Below, one piece after another: positions 9,859-18,530 of a stretch of 63,801 nucleotides of DNA. This DNA is from Methylophilales bacterium LSUCC0135 (GTDB lineage Bacteria > Pseudomonadota > Gammaproteobacteria > Burkholderiales > Methylophilaceae): NCBI GenBank assembly GCA_001704575.1, contig MCAW01000005.1:1-63801 (forward strand), written 5' to 3'. The translations under genes were made by a program, and so were the position numbers. Every line of letters starts with the position of its first letter. Position 1 is the stretch's first letter. The notes beneath the pieces were generated by a model, which made no database searches, was not told where the DNA came from, and saw nothing but the letters and a program-made list of their open reading frames with translations.

Positions 9859-9867
9859 ATTCTAGCA
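9859..9867 (-). promoter_or_regulatory. Extended -10 box just before lolC
   Basis: The minus strand reads TGC-TAGAAT, with the hexamer ending 6 nt before the lolC ATG. Transcription would then begin at or within a base or two of the start codon. No good -35 box is evident, which an extended -10 tolerates. It is nearly identical to the element before ribE. Confidence 0.5.
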
Positions 9868-9889
9868 GGGAAATCGCCGGGCTTGTGCG

Positions 9890-10939
9890 TCAGGGCGTCT
9901 CACTGAGCGCCTGCGCCAGTTGCAGCACGCTCATGGCATAAAAGGTACTGCGGTTGTAACGGGTAATGACATAGAAATTTTCAAAGCCAAGCCAGAATTC
10001 CGGCGGTTGCTCCGGTGTTTCCAGCGGAATCACTGCAAAGCTTTGCGCATGATCAAGCGGGACCGGGGTAGTGAAACCGACCTGTCTGATATCGTCGCGG
10101 GTCATCACCGGCTGAATGCTCTGCAGCCACTCGGCAGGCACTTCCATGTCAAACTCAACCCGGCTCGCCACCGGTGCGCCGCTCTTCCAGCCGTGCACGG
10201 AAAGATAATGCGCGACGCTGCCGATCGCATCGACCACGCTGTTCTGCAGATCGACCTTGCCATCGCCATCAAAATCGACCGCCAGCTTGCGCACATTGGT
10301 CGGCATGAACTGAGGCAGCCCGATCGCCCCGGCATAGGAGCCCAGCACCGAGTCATAAGGAATCTGCTGCTCACGCGCCAACAGCAGATACTGCTCAAGC
10401 TCGCCACGGAAATATTCGGCCCGACGGGGATAATCAAACGCCAATGTTGTCAGGGCATCGATCACACGGTAGCGGCCAGTATTCTGTCCATAAATCGTCT
10501 CGACCCCGATGATGGCCGCCACGATATGCTCCGGAACGCCATATCGCTCATGTGCGCGCTTCAGTTCTGCGGCATATTCCCGCATGAAGTCGAGGCCGTA
10601 ATCGATGCGCCGCTGATTGACGAAGCTTGCCCTATAGCGCTCCCAGGAACGCGCACCGGGACTGCTCGGCGGCTCCATCGCCTTGACCACGGAAGCCTGG
10701 AATCCGACCCCGGCAAACACCGCATGCAAATCCTCTGCGGCAAATCCATGCTTCTTAGTCATCTCCTGAACAAAAGCCAGCACGTCTTCGCGCTGATGAT
10801 AAGGCGGCTGATTCCCGGCAACGGCACCGGCCTCTGCAACCGGCACCAGAACGCATGCCATGAGCAATAAAACAAGAAAGTTGCAGCATGTTCTGGCTGC
10901 CACTGGAAGCATGAGGAGGGGTTTTTGATACCTATCCAT
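9890..10939 (-). CDS. mltB: Lytic murein transglycosylase B
   Basis: Cleaves the glycan strands of peptidoglycan in the periplasm. The family's catalytic-Glu region GVETIYGQNTGRY and the LPQFMPTNVRK motif are both present. I start at 10939 (349 residues) because this leaves a compact signal sequence ending in a lipobox-like LLMAC; an upstream in-frame ATG at 11011 would add 24 basic residues. It is probably an outer-membrane lipoprotein. It runs divergently from ribE and stands 37 bp before lolC on the same strand. Confidence 0.9.
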   Translation of the reverse strand: MDRYQKPLLMLPVAARTCCNFLVLLLMACVLVPVAEAGAVAGNQPPYHQREDVLAFVQEMTKKHGFAAEDLHAVFAGVGFQASVVKAMEPPSSPGARSWERYRASFVNQRRIDYGLDFMREYAAELKRAHERYGVPEHIVAAIIGVETIYGQNTGRYRVIDALTTLAFDYPRRAEYFRGELEQYLLLAREQQIPYDSVLGSYAGAIGLPQFMPTNVRKLAVDFDGDGKVDLQNSVVDAIGSVAHYLSVHGWKSGAPVASRVEFDMEVPAEWLQSIQPVMTRDDIRQVGFTTPVPLDHAQSFAVIPLETPEQPPEFWLGFENFYVITRYNRSTFYAMSVLQLAQALSETP

Positions 10940-11044
10940 AATATTAGCTCGCCGTCTTTTTCTCGGTCCTGTTAACAAATGAGTCAAGAATCGATGGATT
11001 CGTTTCATCAAATCGATTCACATCCTCAATTCGTCAGGGTTACC

Positions 11045-11053
11045 TGCTAAAAT
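11045..11053 (+). promoter_or_regulatory. Extended -10 box just before ribE
   Basis: TGC-TAAAAT ends 6 nt before the ribE ATG, and no Shine-Dalgarno sequence lies between. Transcription should begin at or next to the A of the start codon. It matches the lolC element (TGC-TAGAAT, 6 nt, ATG). No -35 is convincing. Confidence 0.5.
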
Positions 11054-11059
11054 TACACT

Positions 11060-11671
11060 ATGTTTACAGGAATCATACAAGCCGTAGGGCAAATCAAAAG
11101 CGTCACGCCAATGGAGGCGGACGCCAGACTCATCATTGATACCGGCGCACTGGATTTATCCGATGTCATGATCGGCGACAGCATTGCCGTCAATGGCGTT
11201 TGCCTGACCGCAATCAGTCTGGGCAGCGACCATTTCGAAGCGCATGTCTCAAAGGAAACACTCTCCTGCACGGTCGGGCTGGACCATGCGCGCAGCGTCA
11301 ACCTGGAAAAAGCCCTGCGCTATTCCGACCGTCTCGGTGGCCATCTGGTCAGCGGCCATGTCGACGGTGTCGGCCAGGTTGTCCGCTTCGAAGCCGTCGG
11401 CGATTGCTGGTTGCTGGCCGTACGCGCGCCCCACCAGCTTTCGCGCTATATCGCAGTCAAGGGCTCCATCGCGATTGACGGCGTCAGCCTGACCGTCAAC
11501 CATGTCGACAAAGACACTTTCAGCGTCAACTTGATTCCGCACACGGTTGAAGTCACGACGTTGCAACATCTTGGCATAGGCAGCCGCGTCAATCTGGAAA
11601 TTGACCTGATCGCACGCTACGTCGAACGCATGGCGCAGTGGAACGCCGACGAAAGCGGAGACAGCGCCTGA
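11060..11671 (+). CDS. ribE: Riboflavin synthase (alpha subunit)
   Basis: Dismutates two molecules of 6,7-dimethyl-8-ribityllumazine to riboflavin. Its 203 residues form two similar barrels: the N-terminal half opens with [10 protein letters not shown] and ends near [12 protein letters not shown], and the second half repeats the pattern ([16 protein letters not shown]). Its stop overlaps the ribBX ATG by one base (TGATG). No FMN riboswitch fits in the 48 bp between mltB and this gene. It may be translated from a leaderless transcript. Confidence 0.95.
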   Translation: MFTGIIQAVGQIKSVTPMEADARLIIDTGALDLSDVMIGDSIAVNGVCLTAISLGSDHFEAHVSKETLSCTVGLDHARSVNLEKALRYSDRLGGHLVSGHVDGVGQVVRFEAVGDCWLLAVRAPHQLSRYIAVKGSIAIDGVSLTVNHVDKDTFSVNLIPHTVEVTTLQHLGIGSRVNLEIDLIARYVERMAQWNADESGDSA

Positions 11672-12765
11672 TGTCGACGCTCATCAGCCCAGTCAGCGAG
11701 ATCATCGAAGAAATCCGCCGTGGACGCATGGTCATTCTGGTGGATGAAGAAGATCGCGAGAATGAAGGCGACCTCGTGCTGGCCGCCCAATTCACCACTG
11801 CCGAGCATATTAACTTCATGGCCCGGTTCGGCCGCGGCCTCATCTGCCTGACACTGACCCAGGCACGCTGCCGTCAGCTCAACCTGCCCTCGATGGTGCA
11901 AAAGAACGGCAGCAGCATGCGCACCAATTTCACCGTCTCGATTGAAGCCGCCAGCGGCGTCACCACCGGCATCTCGGCAGCAGATCGCGCGCGCACCATA
12001 CAAGCCGCCGTCGCAAAGAATGCCACGGCCAGGGATATTGTCAGCCCCGGTCATATCTTTCCGCTCGCCGCACAGGATGGCGGCGTTCTCGTCCGCGCCG
12101 GACACACGGAAGCCGGCTGTGATCTTGCCGCACTGGCCGGTCTGGAGCCGGCTGCGGTGATCTGTGAAATCCTGAATGACGACGGCAGCATGGCGCGACT
12201 GCCGGACCTGATGGCGTTCGCGCAAAAACACCAGCTCAAGATCGGCACCATCGCCGACCTCATTCAGTACCGAAACCAGCATGAATCGCTGGTCCAGCGC
12301 GCCGCCGAACGGACAATCAACACCCCTTACGGTGAAATGCGACTGATCGCCTACGCCGACAAAATCGCCAACGAAACCCATCTGGCACTGGTGAAAGGCG
12401 CTCCGTCTACCGATAAAGAAGTACTGGTGCGCGTGCACGAACCGCTTTCAGTATTCGATCTGCTCGACAGCACCAGCAAGAGCCATTCATGGAATACGCT
12501 GCAAGCCATGCAGGCCATTCAACAGGCAGAAACCGGTGTCATGATACTGTTGCATCACGCGGAAGACGGTGCTGATCTGATCGAACGTATCCGCCATGCG
12601 GACGAGCCTGTACGCATCCGTCAGGATTTGCGCAACTATGGCATTGGCTCGCAGATTCTGCTTGATCTTGGCGTGCGCAAAATGAAACTGATGGCCACCC
12701 CGAGAAAAATGCCGAGCATGACCGGCTTCGGGCTTGAAGTGACCGGCTATCTGGAGGCACCGTGA
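11671..12765 (+). CDS. ribBX: DHBP synthase with degenerate GTP cyclohydrolase II domain (RibBX type)
   Basis: The N-terminal half (about 1-205) is 3,4-dihydroxy-2-butanone-4-phosphate synthase, with the acidic [13 protein letters not shown] motif and the GRGLICL region. The C-terminal half resembles GTP cyclohydrolase II, but where that enzyme has three zinc cysteines and the RCDCG motif this protein reads [17 protein letters not shown], with no cysteine. It should therefore lack cyclohydrolase activity, like the RibBX variant described in Proteobacteria. The start at 11671 is set by the TGATG overlap with ribE; upstream in-frame codons fall inside ribE. It has 364 residues. Confidence 0.92.
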   Translation: MSTLISPVSEIIEEIRRGRMVILVDEEDRENEGDLVLAAQFTTAEHINFMARFGRGLICLTLTQARCRQLNLPSMVQKNGSSMRTNFTVSIEAASGVTTGISAADRARTIQAAVAKNATARDIVSPGHIFPLAAQDGGVLVRAGHTEAGCDLAALAGLEPAAVICEILNDDGSMARLPDLMAFAQKHQLKIGTIADLIQYRNQHESLVQRAAERTINTPYGEMRLIAYADKIANETHLALVKGAPSTDKEVLVRVHEPLSVFDLLDSTSKSHSWNTLQAMQAIQQAETGVMILLHHAEDGADLIERIRHADEPVRIRQDLRNYGIGSQILLDLGVRKMKLMATPRKMPSMTGFGLEVTGYLEAP

Positions 12766-12797
12766 ACGCTGCCGGCTGGCTATGGCAGCGGGTTTCA

Positions 12798-12806
12798 TGA
12801 GATAAT
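12798..12806 (+). promoter_or_regulatory. Extended -10 box just before yqgE
   Basis: TGA-GATAAT ends 7 nt before the GTG start of yqgE, in the 48-bp gap after ribBX. It could start the yqgE-ruvX-pyrR-pyrB-pyrC' transcript right at the initiation codon. The -35 region is poor and no Shine-Dalgarno site is seen. Confidence 0.4.
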
Positions 12807-12813
12807 CGGCATC

Positions 12814-13389
12814 GTGGAAAACGTCAATCTCTCCGGCCACTTCCTGATCGCGATGCCCGCGATGACAGACCCTTATTTCGCAAGATCCGTCACCTTCATC
12901 TGTGAGCATAATCAGGATGGCGCCATGGGCGTGGTCATCAACCGCACCATCGACATGAAGCTCAACGCGCTGTTCGAGCAAATCAACCTCTCCCTCGACA
13001 ACAGCAGCTTTGCGCAAAATGCGGTACATTTCGGCGGCCCAGTACAAATCGAGCGCGGCTTTGTCCTGCACCAGCCGGCGGGCGAATGGGACTCCACCAT
13101 CGCCATTCACAACGGCACCGCGCTGACCACCTCGAAAGACATTCTGGAAGCAGTCTCCGCAGGCCACGGCCCGGAAAAAATGCTGGTCACACTAGGCTAT
13201 GCCGGCTGGTCCGCAGGCCAGCTGGAACAAGAGCTGGCGCAGAACGCCTGGCTCTCGGTCAAGCCAGGCGACGCCGTAGCGCAACACCGGCTGATTTTCG
13301 ATACCCCGAACGAGGAGAAATTTACCGCCGCCATCGGCCTGCTCGGGATCGACCTTGCCATGCTGTCAGAAGTGGCGGGCCACGCATGA
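12814..13389 (+). CDS. yqgE: YqgE/AlgH family protein
   Basis: A 191-residue UPF0301 protein with the family's HFLIAMPAM...[11 protein letters not shown] opening and GAMGVVINR motif. Its biochemical role is not established. The GTG start gives the usual length, with the conserved block beginning at about residue 9. It overlaps ruvX by ATGA, the classic yqgE-ruvX pairing. It has its own candidate promoter. Confidence 0.9.
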   Translation: MENVNLSGHFLIAMPAMTDPYFARSVTFICEHNQDGAMGVVINRTIDMKLNALFEQINLSLDNSSFAQNAVHFGGPVQIERGFVLHQPAGEWDSTIAIHNGTALTTSKDILEAVSAGHGPEKMLVTLGYAGWSAGQLEQELAQNAWLSVKPGDAVAQHRLIFDTPNEEKFTAAIGLLGIDLAMLSEVAGHA

Positions 13390-13868
13390 CGACAAATACC
13401 GCCGTGGCCGCTTCTGAAACAAGCCTGACACCACCCGTCAAAGCTCGGATTGAGGGCAGCGTGCTGGGCTTCGATTTCGGCGAAAAACGCATCGGCGTTG
13501 CGCTGGGTGAACGCCTGATCGGCATCGCCCACCCGCTCACCACCATTGTCACAGAAATCAACGACGAGCGCTTTCAGCAAATCGGCCGGCTGATCGAAGA
13601 ATGGAAACCGGTCGCACTGGTAGTCGGCTTGCCCCTTTCGCTCGATGGCGAAGAACACAAGCTCACCCAGCTTTGCCGCAAATTCGCGCGCCGGCTGGAA
13701 GGCCGTTTCAAGCTGCCGGTATGCATGGTGGACGAACGCCTGTCTTCCGCAGCCGCAAGCCAGACGCTGAAAGAGCTCGGCATCGGCGGACGCAAACAGA
13801 AGCCGATCCTGGATCAGGTCGCAGCACAACATATTCTTCAATCCTACTTCGACGGACTCAAGCAATGA
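13386..13868 (+). CDS. ruvX: RuvX/YqgF RNase H-fold nuclease (16S rRNA processing)
   Basis: A 160-residue YqgF-family protein implicated in pre-16S rRNA 5' processing and as a resolvase-like nuclease. Catalytic-type acidic residues occur in [13 protein letters not shown], in [12 protein letters not shown], and in the C-terminal KPILDQVAA segment. ATGA overlaps link it to yqgE upstream and pyrR downstream, so it is translationally coupled on both sides. Confidence 0.93.
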   Translation: MTTNTAVAASETSLTPPVKARIEGSVLGFDFGEKRIGVALGERLIGIAHPLTTIVTEINDERFQQIGRLIEEWKPVALVVGLPLSLDGEEHKLTQLCRKFARRLEGRFKLPVCMVDERLSSAAASQTLKELGIGGRKQKPILDQVAAQHILQSYFDGLKQ

Positions 13869-14389
13869 CGCAGCCAATCGACAAGCTGCCGGATGCAGAA
13901 ATCCTGCTGGCCGACCTCGCCGCCCAGCTCAAGCCGGTGATCACCGCAGACACTGCGCTGGTCGGCATTCATAGCGGCGGCGTCTGGATGATGGAACGCC
14001 TGTTGCCTTTGCTCGAAAAGAACCTCGGTCACCCGATCGAGCACGGCAGACTGGATGTCTCTTTCTACCGTGACGATTTCGGCCAGCGCGGGCTGCATCA
14101 GGACACCAAACCCTCGCAGATCCCGTTCGAAGTCGAAGGCCGTCACATCATTCTGATCGACGATGTCTTCTACACCGGCCGCACCATACGGGCGGCCATG
14201 AACGAACTGTTCGACTACGGCCGCCCGGCCAGTATTTCGCTGGCTGTGCTGGTCAACCGTGGCGGCCGCGAGCTACCGATCACCCCGCAGTATTGCGCCC
14301 ATGAAATGCAGTTGCCTGCCGCCCGGAACCTGCAACTAATGCAGGACGCGCAAGGCAGGTTTCACTTCACACTGGAAGAAAGCGATTGA
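13865..14389 (+). CDS. pyrR: PyrR (uracil phosphoribosyltransferase / pyr regulator family)
   Basis: A 174-residue phosphoribosyltransferase fold with the PRPP-binding motif [13 protein letters not shown] at 95-107. In Gram-positives PyrR controls pyr attenuation and has UPRTase activity. No attenuator is visible here and the gene sits inside a tightly overlapping operon, so an enzymatic or other regulatory role is as likely. It is joined to ruvX (ATGA) and to pyrB (TGATG). Confidence 0.92.
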   Translation: MTQPIDKLPDAEILLADLAAQLKPVITADTALVGIHSGGVWMMERLLPLLEKNLGHPIEHGRLDVSFYRDDFGQRGLHQDTKPSQIPFEVEGRHIILIDDVFYTGRTIRAAMNELFDYGRPASISLAVLVNRGGRELPITPQYCAHEMQLPAARNLQLMQDAQGRFHFTLEESD

Positions 14390-15342
14390 TGTACAACCCG
14401 CAACTTACCGAAGACGGCAAACTCCGGCACCTGCTTTCGATCGAGGGGCTGCCCAAAACCATCATCAACCAGATTCTGGACACTGCCGAATCATTCGTCG
14501 GCGTCGCCGAAAGAGAAGTCAAGAAAGTACCGCTGCTGCGCGGCAAGACCGTATGCAACATCTTCTTCGAAAACAGCACGCGCACGCGCACGACCTTTGA
14601 AATCGCCGCCAAACGCCTTTCGGCCGACGTCATCAATCTGAATGTGAGCACATCATCGCAATCCAAGGGCGAGACCATCCTCGATACGGTCGATAACCTC
14701 ACCGCCATGCATGCCGACATGTTCGTCGTGCGCCACGCCCAATCCGGCGCCGCCCACTTCATCGCACGCCACGTGCAACCCCACATCCATGTCATCAATG
14801 CCGGGGATGGCCGCCACGCGCACCCGACGCAGGGACTGCTCGACGTCTTCACCATCCGCCGTTACAAGCCGGATCTGCATAACCTGCGTGTAGCGCTGGT
14901 GGGTGACGTGTTGCACTCGCGCGTCGCCAGATCCGAAATCCATGCCCTCACCACACTGGGCGTACCTGAAGTGCGCGTCATCGCACCAAAGACGCTGCTG
15001 CCGGAACATGTTGAAAGACTGGGCGTGCAGGTGTATCACGACATGACTGCCGGTCTCAAGGATGTCGATGTAGTCATGATGCTAAGGCTGCAGAACGAGC
15101 GCATGGCCGGTGCCATGCTGCCGAGCGCTCAGGAATATTTCAAAACCTTCGGCCTGACGCAGGAGAAACTGGCCCGTGCCAGGCCGGACGCCATCGTCAT
15201 GCACCCGGGGCCGATGAACCGCGGCATCGAGATCGATTCCTCGGTCGCCGATGGCCGCCAGTCGGTCATCCTGCCCCAGGTCACCTACGGCATTGCCGTC
15301 CGCATGGCTGTCATGTCGATTCTTGCAGGTAACAACGGATGA
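14389..15342 (+). CDS. pyrB: Aspartate carbamoyltransferase catalytic chain
   Basis: Forms N-carbamoyl-aspartate from carbamoyl phosphate and aspartate in pyrimidine synthesis. It has 317 residues. The carbamoyl-phosphate motif STRTRTTF is at 63-70 and [12 protein letters not shown] in the middle. I choose the ATG at 14389 over the TTG one codon earlier because it makes a TGATG junction with pyrR. No pyrI is present; the following dead dihydroorotase gene indicates a Pseudomonas-like ATCase holoenzyme. Confidence 0.95.
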   Translation: MYNPQLTEDGKLRHLLSIEGLPKTIINQILDTAESFVGVAEREVKKVPLLRGKTVCNIFFENSTRTRTTFEIAAKRLSADVINLNVSTSSQSKGETILDTVDNLTAMHADMFVVRHAQSGAAHFIARHVQPHIHVINAGDGRHAHPTQGLLDVFTIRRYKPDLHNLRVALVGDVLHSRVARSEIHALTTLGVPEVRVIAPKTLLPEHVERLGVQVYHDMTAGLKDVDVVMMLRLQNERMAGAMLPSAQEYFKTFGLTQEKLARARPDAIVMHPGPMNRGIEIDSSVADGRQSVILPQVTYGIAVRMAVMSILAGNNG

Positions 15343-16634
15343 AAATTCATATCAAAAACGGCCGTCTGATTGATCCCCGCCATGCCATCGATGCAAAACA
15401 TGACCTCTTCATCGCCGCCGGGAAGGTAGTCGGTATCAGCCAGGCACCTGCCGATTTCAGCGCCAACCAGGTGATCGATGCCAGCGGCCTGATCGTTTGC
15501 CCCGGCTTGGTCGATTTGTCCGCACGGCTGCGCGAGCCGGGCTTTGAATACAAGGCCACGCTGGAAAGCGAAATGCTGGCTGCAGCAGCAGGCGGCGTCA
15601 CCAGCCTCGCCTGCCCGCCTGATACCGATCCGGTGCTGGATGAACCGGGGCTGGTCGAGATGTTGAAACACCGGGCACGGCAACTCAACCTGGCACACGT
15701 TTACCCGCTGGGGGCGCTGACCCGTCAGCTCCAGGGTGAACATCTGACCGAGATGTGCGAACTGACCGAAGCCGGTTGCGTCGGCTTTTCGCACGCCGAC
15801 AGACCGGTCACCGACACGCTGGTGCTATGGCGCGCCATGCAATATGCGGCAACCTTCGGATTCACGGTCTGGCTGCAGCCACAGGACAAGCATCTGGCCG
15901 GCAACGGTGTTGCCCATGACGGTGAAGTGGCAGCCAGGCTCGGTCTGCGCGGCATTCCCGCTACGGCGGAAACCATCGCACTGGCCACCATCATCCGCCT
16001 CGCCAGGGAAAGCAGAGCCAGGGTGCATATCGGGCGACTTTCGACCGAGGAAGGCGTGATGATGGTCAGGGCGGCAAAGCGCGAAGGGCTTGCCATCAGT
16101 TGCGATGTCGCAGCCAATCACCTGCACCTGACCGAACATGATATCGGCTTTTTCGATGCCAACTGTCACTTGCGGCCGCCATTACGTACCCAGCGCGACA
16201 AGGAAGCCTTGCGTCAGGGCGTGGCCGACGGCACGATTGACGCTATCTGTTCCGATCACGCCCCGGTTGACGACGACGCCAAGCTGGTACCTTTTGCCGA
16301 GTCCGAGGCCGGTGCCACCGGGCTGGAGCTGTTGCTACCGCTGACACTGAAGTGGGCCGCCGAACAACGCTTGCCGCTGGGCGATGCCATCGCCAGCCTG
16401 ACATGCAAACCTGCCGCGATACTTGGTCTTGATAGCGGCCATCTTGCCATGAACAGCAGCGCCGACATCTGCATATTCGACCCTGAGCACTACTGGAAAA
16501 TCGAACCCCGGGCATTGAGAAGCCAAGGCAAGAATACACCGTTCACCGGCCTGGAACTGCCAGGCAAGGTACGCTACACCATTCTCGACGGCAACATCGT
16601 GCACAAGCCGGACGGACATCACCATCGCGTCTGA
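15339..16634 (+). CDS. Non-catalytic dihydroorotase-like subunit (PyrC')
   Basis: A 431-residue protein of the type I dihydroorotase fold that overlaps pyrB by ATGA. The first metal motif, normally HxH in DLHVHLR, reads DLSARLR (S61-A62-R63), and the later metal His motif is VHIGRLS. A SDHAP motif remains. Without the HxH pair it should not hydrolyse dihydroorotate. In pseudomonads such PyrC' proteins are structural partners needed for ATCase assembly, and that is the likely role here. A catalytic pyrC must lie elsewhere. Confidence 0.92.
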   Translation: MKIHIKNGRLIDPRHAIDAKHDLFIAAGKVVGISQAPADFSANQVIDASGLIVCPGLVDLSARLREPGFEYKATLESEMLAAAAGGVTSLACPPDTDPVLDEPGLVEMLKHRARQLNLAHVYPLGALTRQLQGEHLTEMCELTEAGCVGFSHADRPVTDTLVLWRAMQYAATFGFTVWLQPQDKHLAGNGVAHDGEVAARLGLRGIPATAETIALATIIRLARESRARVHIGRLSTEEGVMMVRAAKREGLAISCDVAANHLHLTEHDIGFFDANCHLRPPLRTQRDKEALRQGVADGTIDAICSDHAPVDDDAKLVPFAESEAGATGLELLLPLTLKWAAEQRLPLGDAIASLTCKPAAILGLDSGHLAMNSSADICIFDPEHYWKIEPRALRSQGKNTPFTGLELPGKVRYTILDGNIVHKPDGHHHRV

Positions 16635-16661
16635 ATTCTTCCAGCGAAAGGCAAGGCAGAA

Positions 16662-17318
16662 ATGAAAAAGACCAGCCCTGCAGTTCAGGCAGACAAGCAA
16701 CACAGCTTTTCGCGCCGCAGTTTCATGCAGACCGTCGCTGCGCTACCGTTAATTCTGGCCTTGCCAGGCCAGGCGCTGGCCGCCGGCAACATTCACCGGA
16801 TCAGCGGCGAGGCTTTCGTCAACAACCGCCCGATCAAAGCCGATGGACGCATTCGGGCCGGCAGCAAGATCGTCGTCGCGCATGATGGCGAACTGGTGTT
16901 CAGTATCGGCAAGGATGCCTTTCTGTTGCGCGGCGGCACTGCGCTGGAACTGGTCGGCAGCAGCGCCGTCACTGCGGTGCGCCTGTTGACCGGCAGCATG
17001 CTGGCAAGTTTGGAACAGCGCAGCAAGCCGGCACAGCTGGAGAGCAGCGTGGCTGTCATGTCGGTGCGCGGCGGCGCTGTTTATCTCAGCGCCGAACCCA
17101 ACCGGCTCTACGCCTGCACTTGTTATGGTAAGTCCAGCCTTCGGGCCGGCAGACAACTGCAACAGGTCGACGCCAGCCATCACAGCGCACACGAAATCAT
17201 CAGGGAAGAAGAAAAAGGCGTTTCACAACTCCGTAGCGCTGCGGTGACTGATCACACGGATGAAGAGCTGACCTTGCTGGAAGCGTATGTCGGCAGGACG
17301 CCTACCTTTACGCTCTGA
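16662..17318 (+). CDS. Tat-exported FecR-domain protein
   Basis: A 218-residue exported protein. The N terminus contains a twin-arginine signal (SRRSFM at 17-22), a hydrophobic stretch and an ALA-A cleavage site near 40. The mature part begins HRISGEAFVNNRPI and matches the FecR beta-helical domain (GSKIVVAHDGELVFSIG, then GSMLASLEQRS). No sigma factor, TonB receptor or cytoplasmic anti-sigma helix accompanies it, so this is a stand-alone periplasmic FecR protein of unknown ligand. An AAGG site lies before the ATG. Confidence 0.8.
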   Translation: MKKTSPAVQADKQHSFSRRSFMQTVAALPLILALPGQALAAGNIHRISGEAFVNNRPIKADGRIRAGSKIVVAHDGELVFSIGKDAFLLRGGTALELVGSSAVTAVRLLTGSMLASLEQRSKPAQLESSVAVMSVRGGAVYLSAEPNRLYACTCYGKSSLRAGRQLQQVDASHHSAHEIIREEEKGVSQLRSAAVTDHTDEELTLLEAYVGRTPTFTL

Positions 17319-17351
17319 TGGTGGTAATTCAGGGATGTCAGGGATTCAGGA

Positions 17352-18488
17352 TCAAACGATGCCGAGGTTGTCGAGGCCTGCGGAGTGGTCCTTTTCCTGC
17401 GACTCCTTGCCTTCCAGCTTGATCCTCAGACGCACCTCGTTGACCGAATCGGCATTGCGCAAGGCATCCTCGTAAGTAATCTCGCCCGCCTCGTAGAGAT
17501 CGAACAAGGCCTGGTCGAAGGTCTGCATCCCGAGTTCGCGCGACTTGGCGATAATCTCCTTGATCGCATGCACCTCGCCCTTGAAAATCAGGTCTGAAAT
17601 CAACGGTGAGTTGAGCATGATCTCCATCGCTGCCACCCGGCCCTTGCCGCTCTTTTTCGGGATCAGCCGCTGCGAAATGAACGCCTTGGTATTGAGTGAC
17701 AAATCCATCAGCAGCTGATTGCGGCGCTCCTCGGGGAAGAAGTTGATGATGCGGTCCAGCGCCTGATTGGTGCTGTTGGCGTGTAACGTCGCCATGCACA
17801 AGTGACCGGTTTCGGCAAAAGCGATGGCGTAGTCCATGGTTTCACGGTCACGGATTTCGCCGATTAGAATGACGTCCGGCGCCTGCCGTAAGGTGTTCTT
17901 CAGGGCAATATGCCAGTTTTCCGTATCGACGCCGACCTCGCGCTGCGTAATCACACAGTTCTTGTGGTCATGAACAAACTCCACCGGGTCTTCAATGGTG
18001 ATGATGTGGCCATAGCTGTTTTCGTTGCGGTACCCGACCATCGCCGCCAGCGAAGTCGATTTGCCGCTACCGGTACCGCCGACGAAAATGACCAGACCGC
18101 GCTTGGTCATGGTCACTTCCTTCAACACTTCAGGCAAACCAAGCTCTTCAAAACTGGGGATTTTGGTGGCAATGGTACGGAACACCAGGCCGGCACTGCC
18201 ACGCTGCACGAATGCATTGACGCGAAAACGGGCCAACCCGGGGATACCGACGGCGAAATTGCACTCGTTGGTGGCATCGAATTCCGCCGCCTGCTTGTCG
18301 TTCATCACCGAACGCGCAAGCTCCCTCGCCTGCTGAGGCGTCAATGGCTGCTTGGTGACCGGCGTCACCTTGCCGTCGATCTTCATGGCCGGCGGGAAAC
18401 CTGCCGTAATAAAAAGGTCGGAAGCTTTCTTCGACACCATCAACCGCAACAAATCGAATACGAATTTTTCTGCCTGACTCTGATCCAT
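17352..18488 (-). CDS. pilU: Type IV pilus retraction ATPase-like protein PilU
   Basis: A hexameric ATPase that aids pilus disassembly with PilT. It has 378 residues, longer than PilT as usual for PilU, with Walker A GGTGSGKST near residue 130 and Walker B region DVILIGEIRDRET. The C-terminal segment LISDLIFKGEVHAIKEII replaces PilT's AIRNLIRE motif. It lies 42 bp after pilT on the same strand. The protein ends with an acidic and polar tail. Confidence 0.93.
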   Translation of the reverse strand: MDQSQAEKFVFDLLRLMVSKKASDLFITAGFPPAMKIDGKVTPVTKQPLTPQQARELARSVMNDKQAAEFDATNECNFAVGIPGLARFRVNAFVQRGSAGLVFRTIATKIPSFEELGLPEVLKEVTMTKRGLVIFVGGTGSGKSTSLAAMVGYRNENSYGHIITIEDPVEFVHDHKNCVITQREVGVDTENWHIALKNTLRQAPDVILIGEIRDRETMDYAIAFAETGHLCMATLHANSTNQALDRIINFFPEERRNQLLMDLSLNTKAFISQRLIPKKSGKGRVAAMEIMLNSPLISDLIFKGEVHAIKEIIAKSRELGMQTFDQALFDLYEAGEITYEDALRNADSVNEVRLRIKLEGKESQEKDHSAGLDNLGIV

Positions 18489-18530
18489 GGTGACGCCTTA
18501 GCTATCCTTTACCAGTTCAACCGCCCGGAC

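Noticed and set aside
11012-11059. An FMN riboswitch before ribE
   Set aside because: Only 48 bp separate the ORFs and the -10 box sits 6 nt before the ATG, leaving no room for the RFN element.
13865-14389. A PyrR-controlled attenuator in the pyr operon
   Set aside because: The genes overlap by one to four bases at every junction, and no terminator hairpin or PyrR binding loop is present before pyrB.
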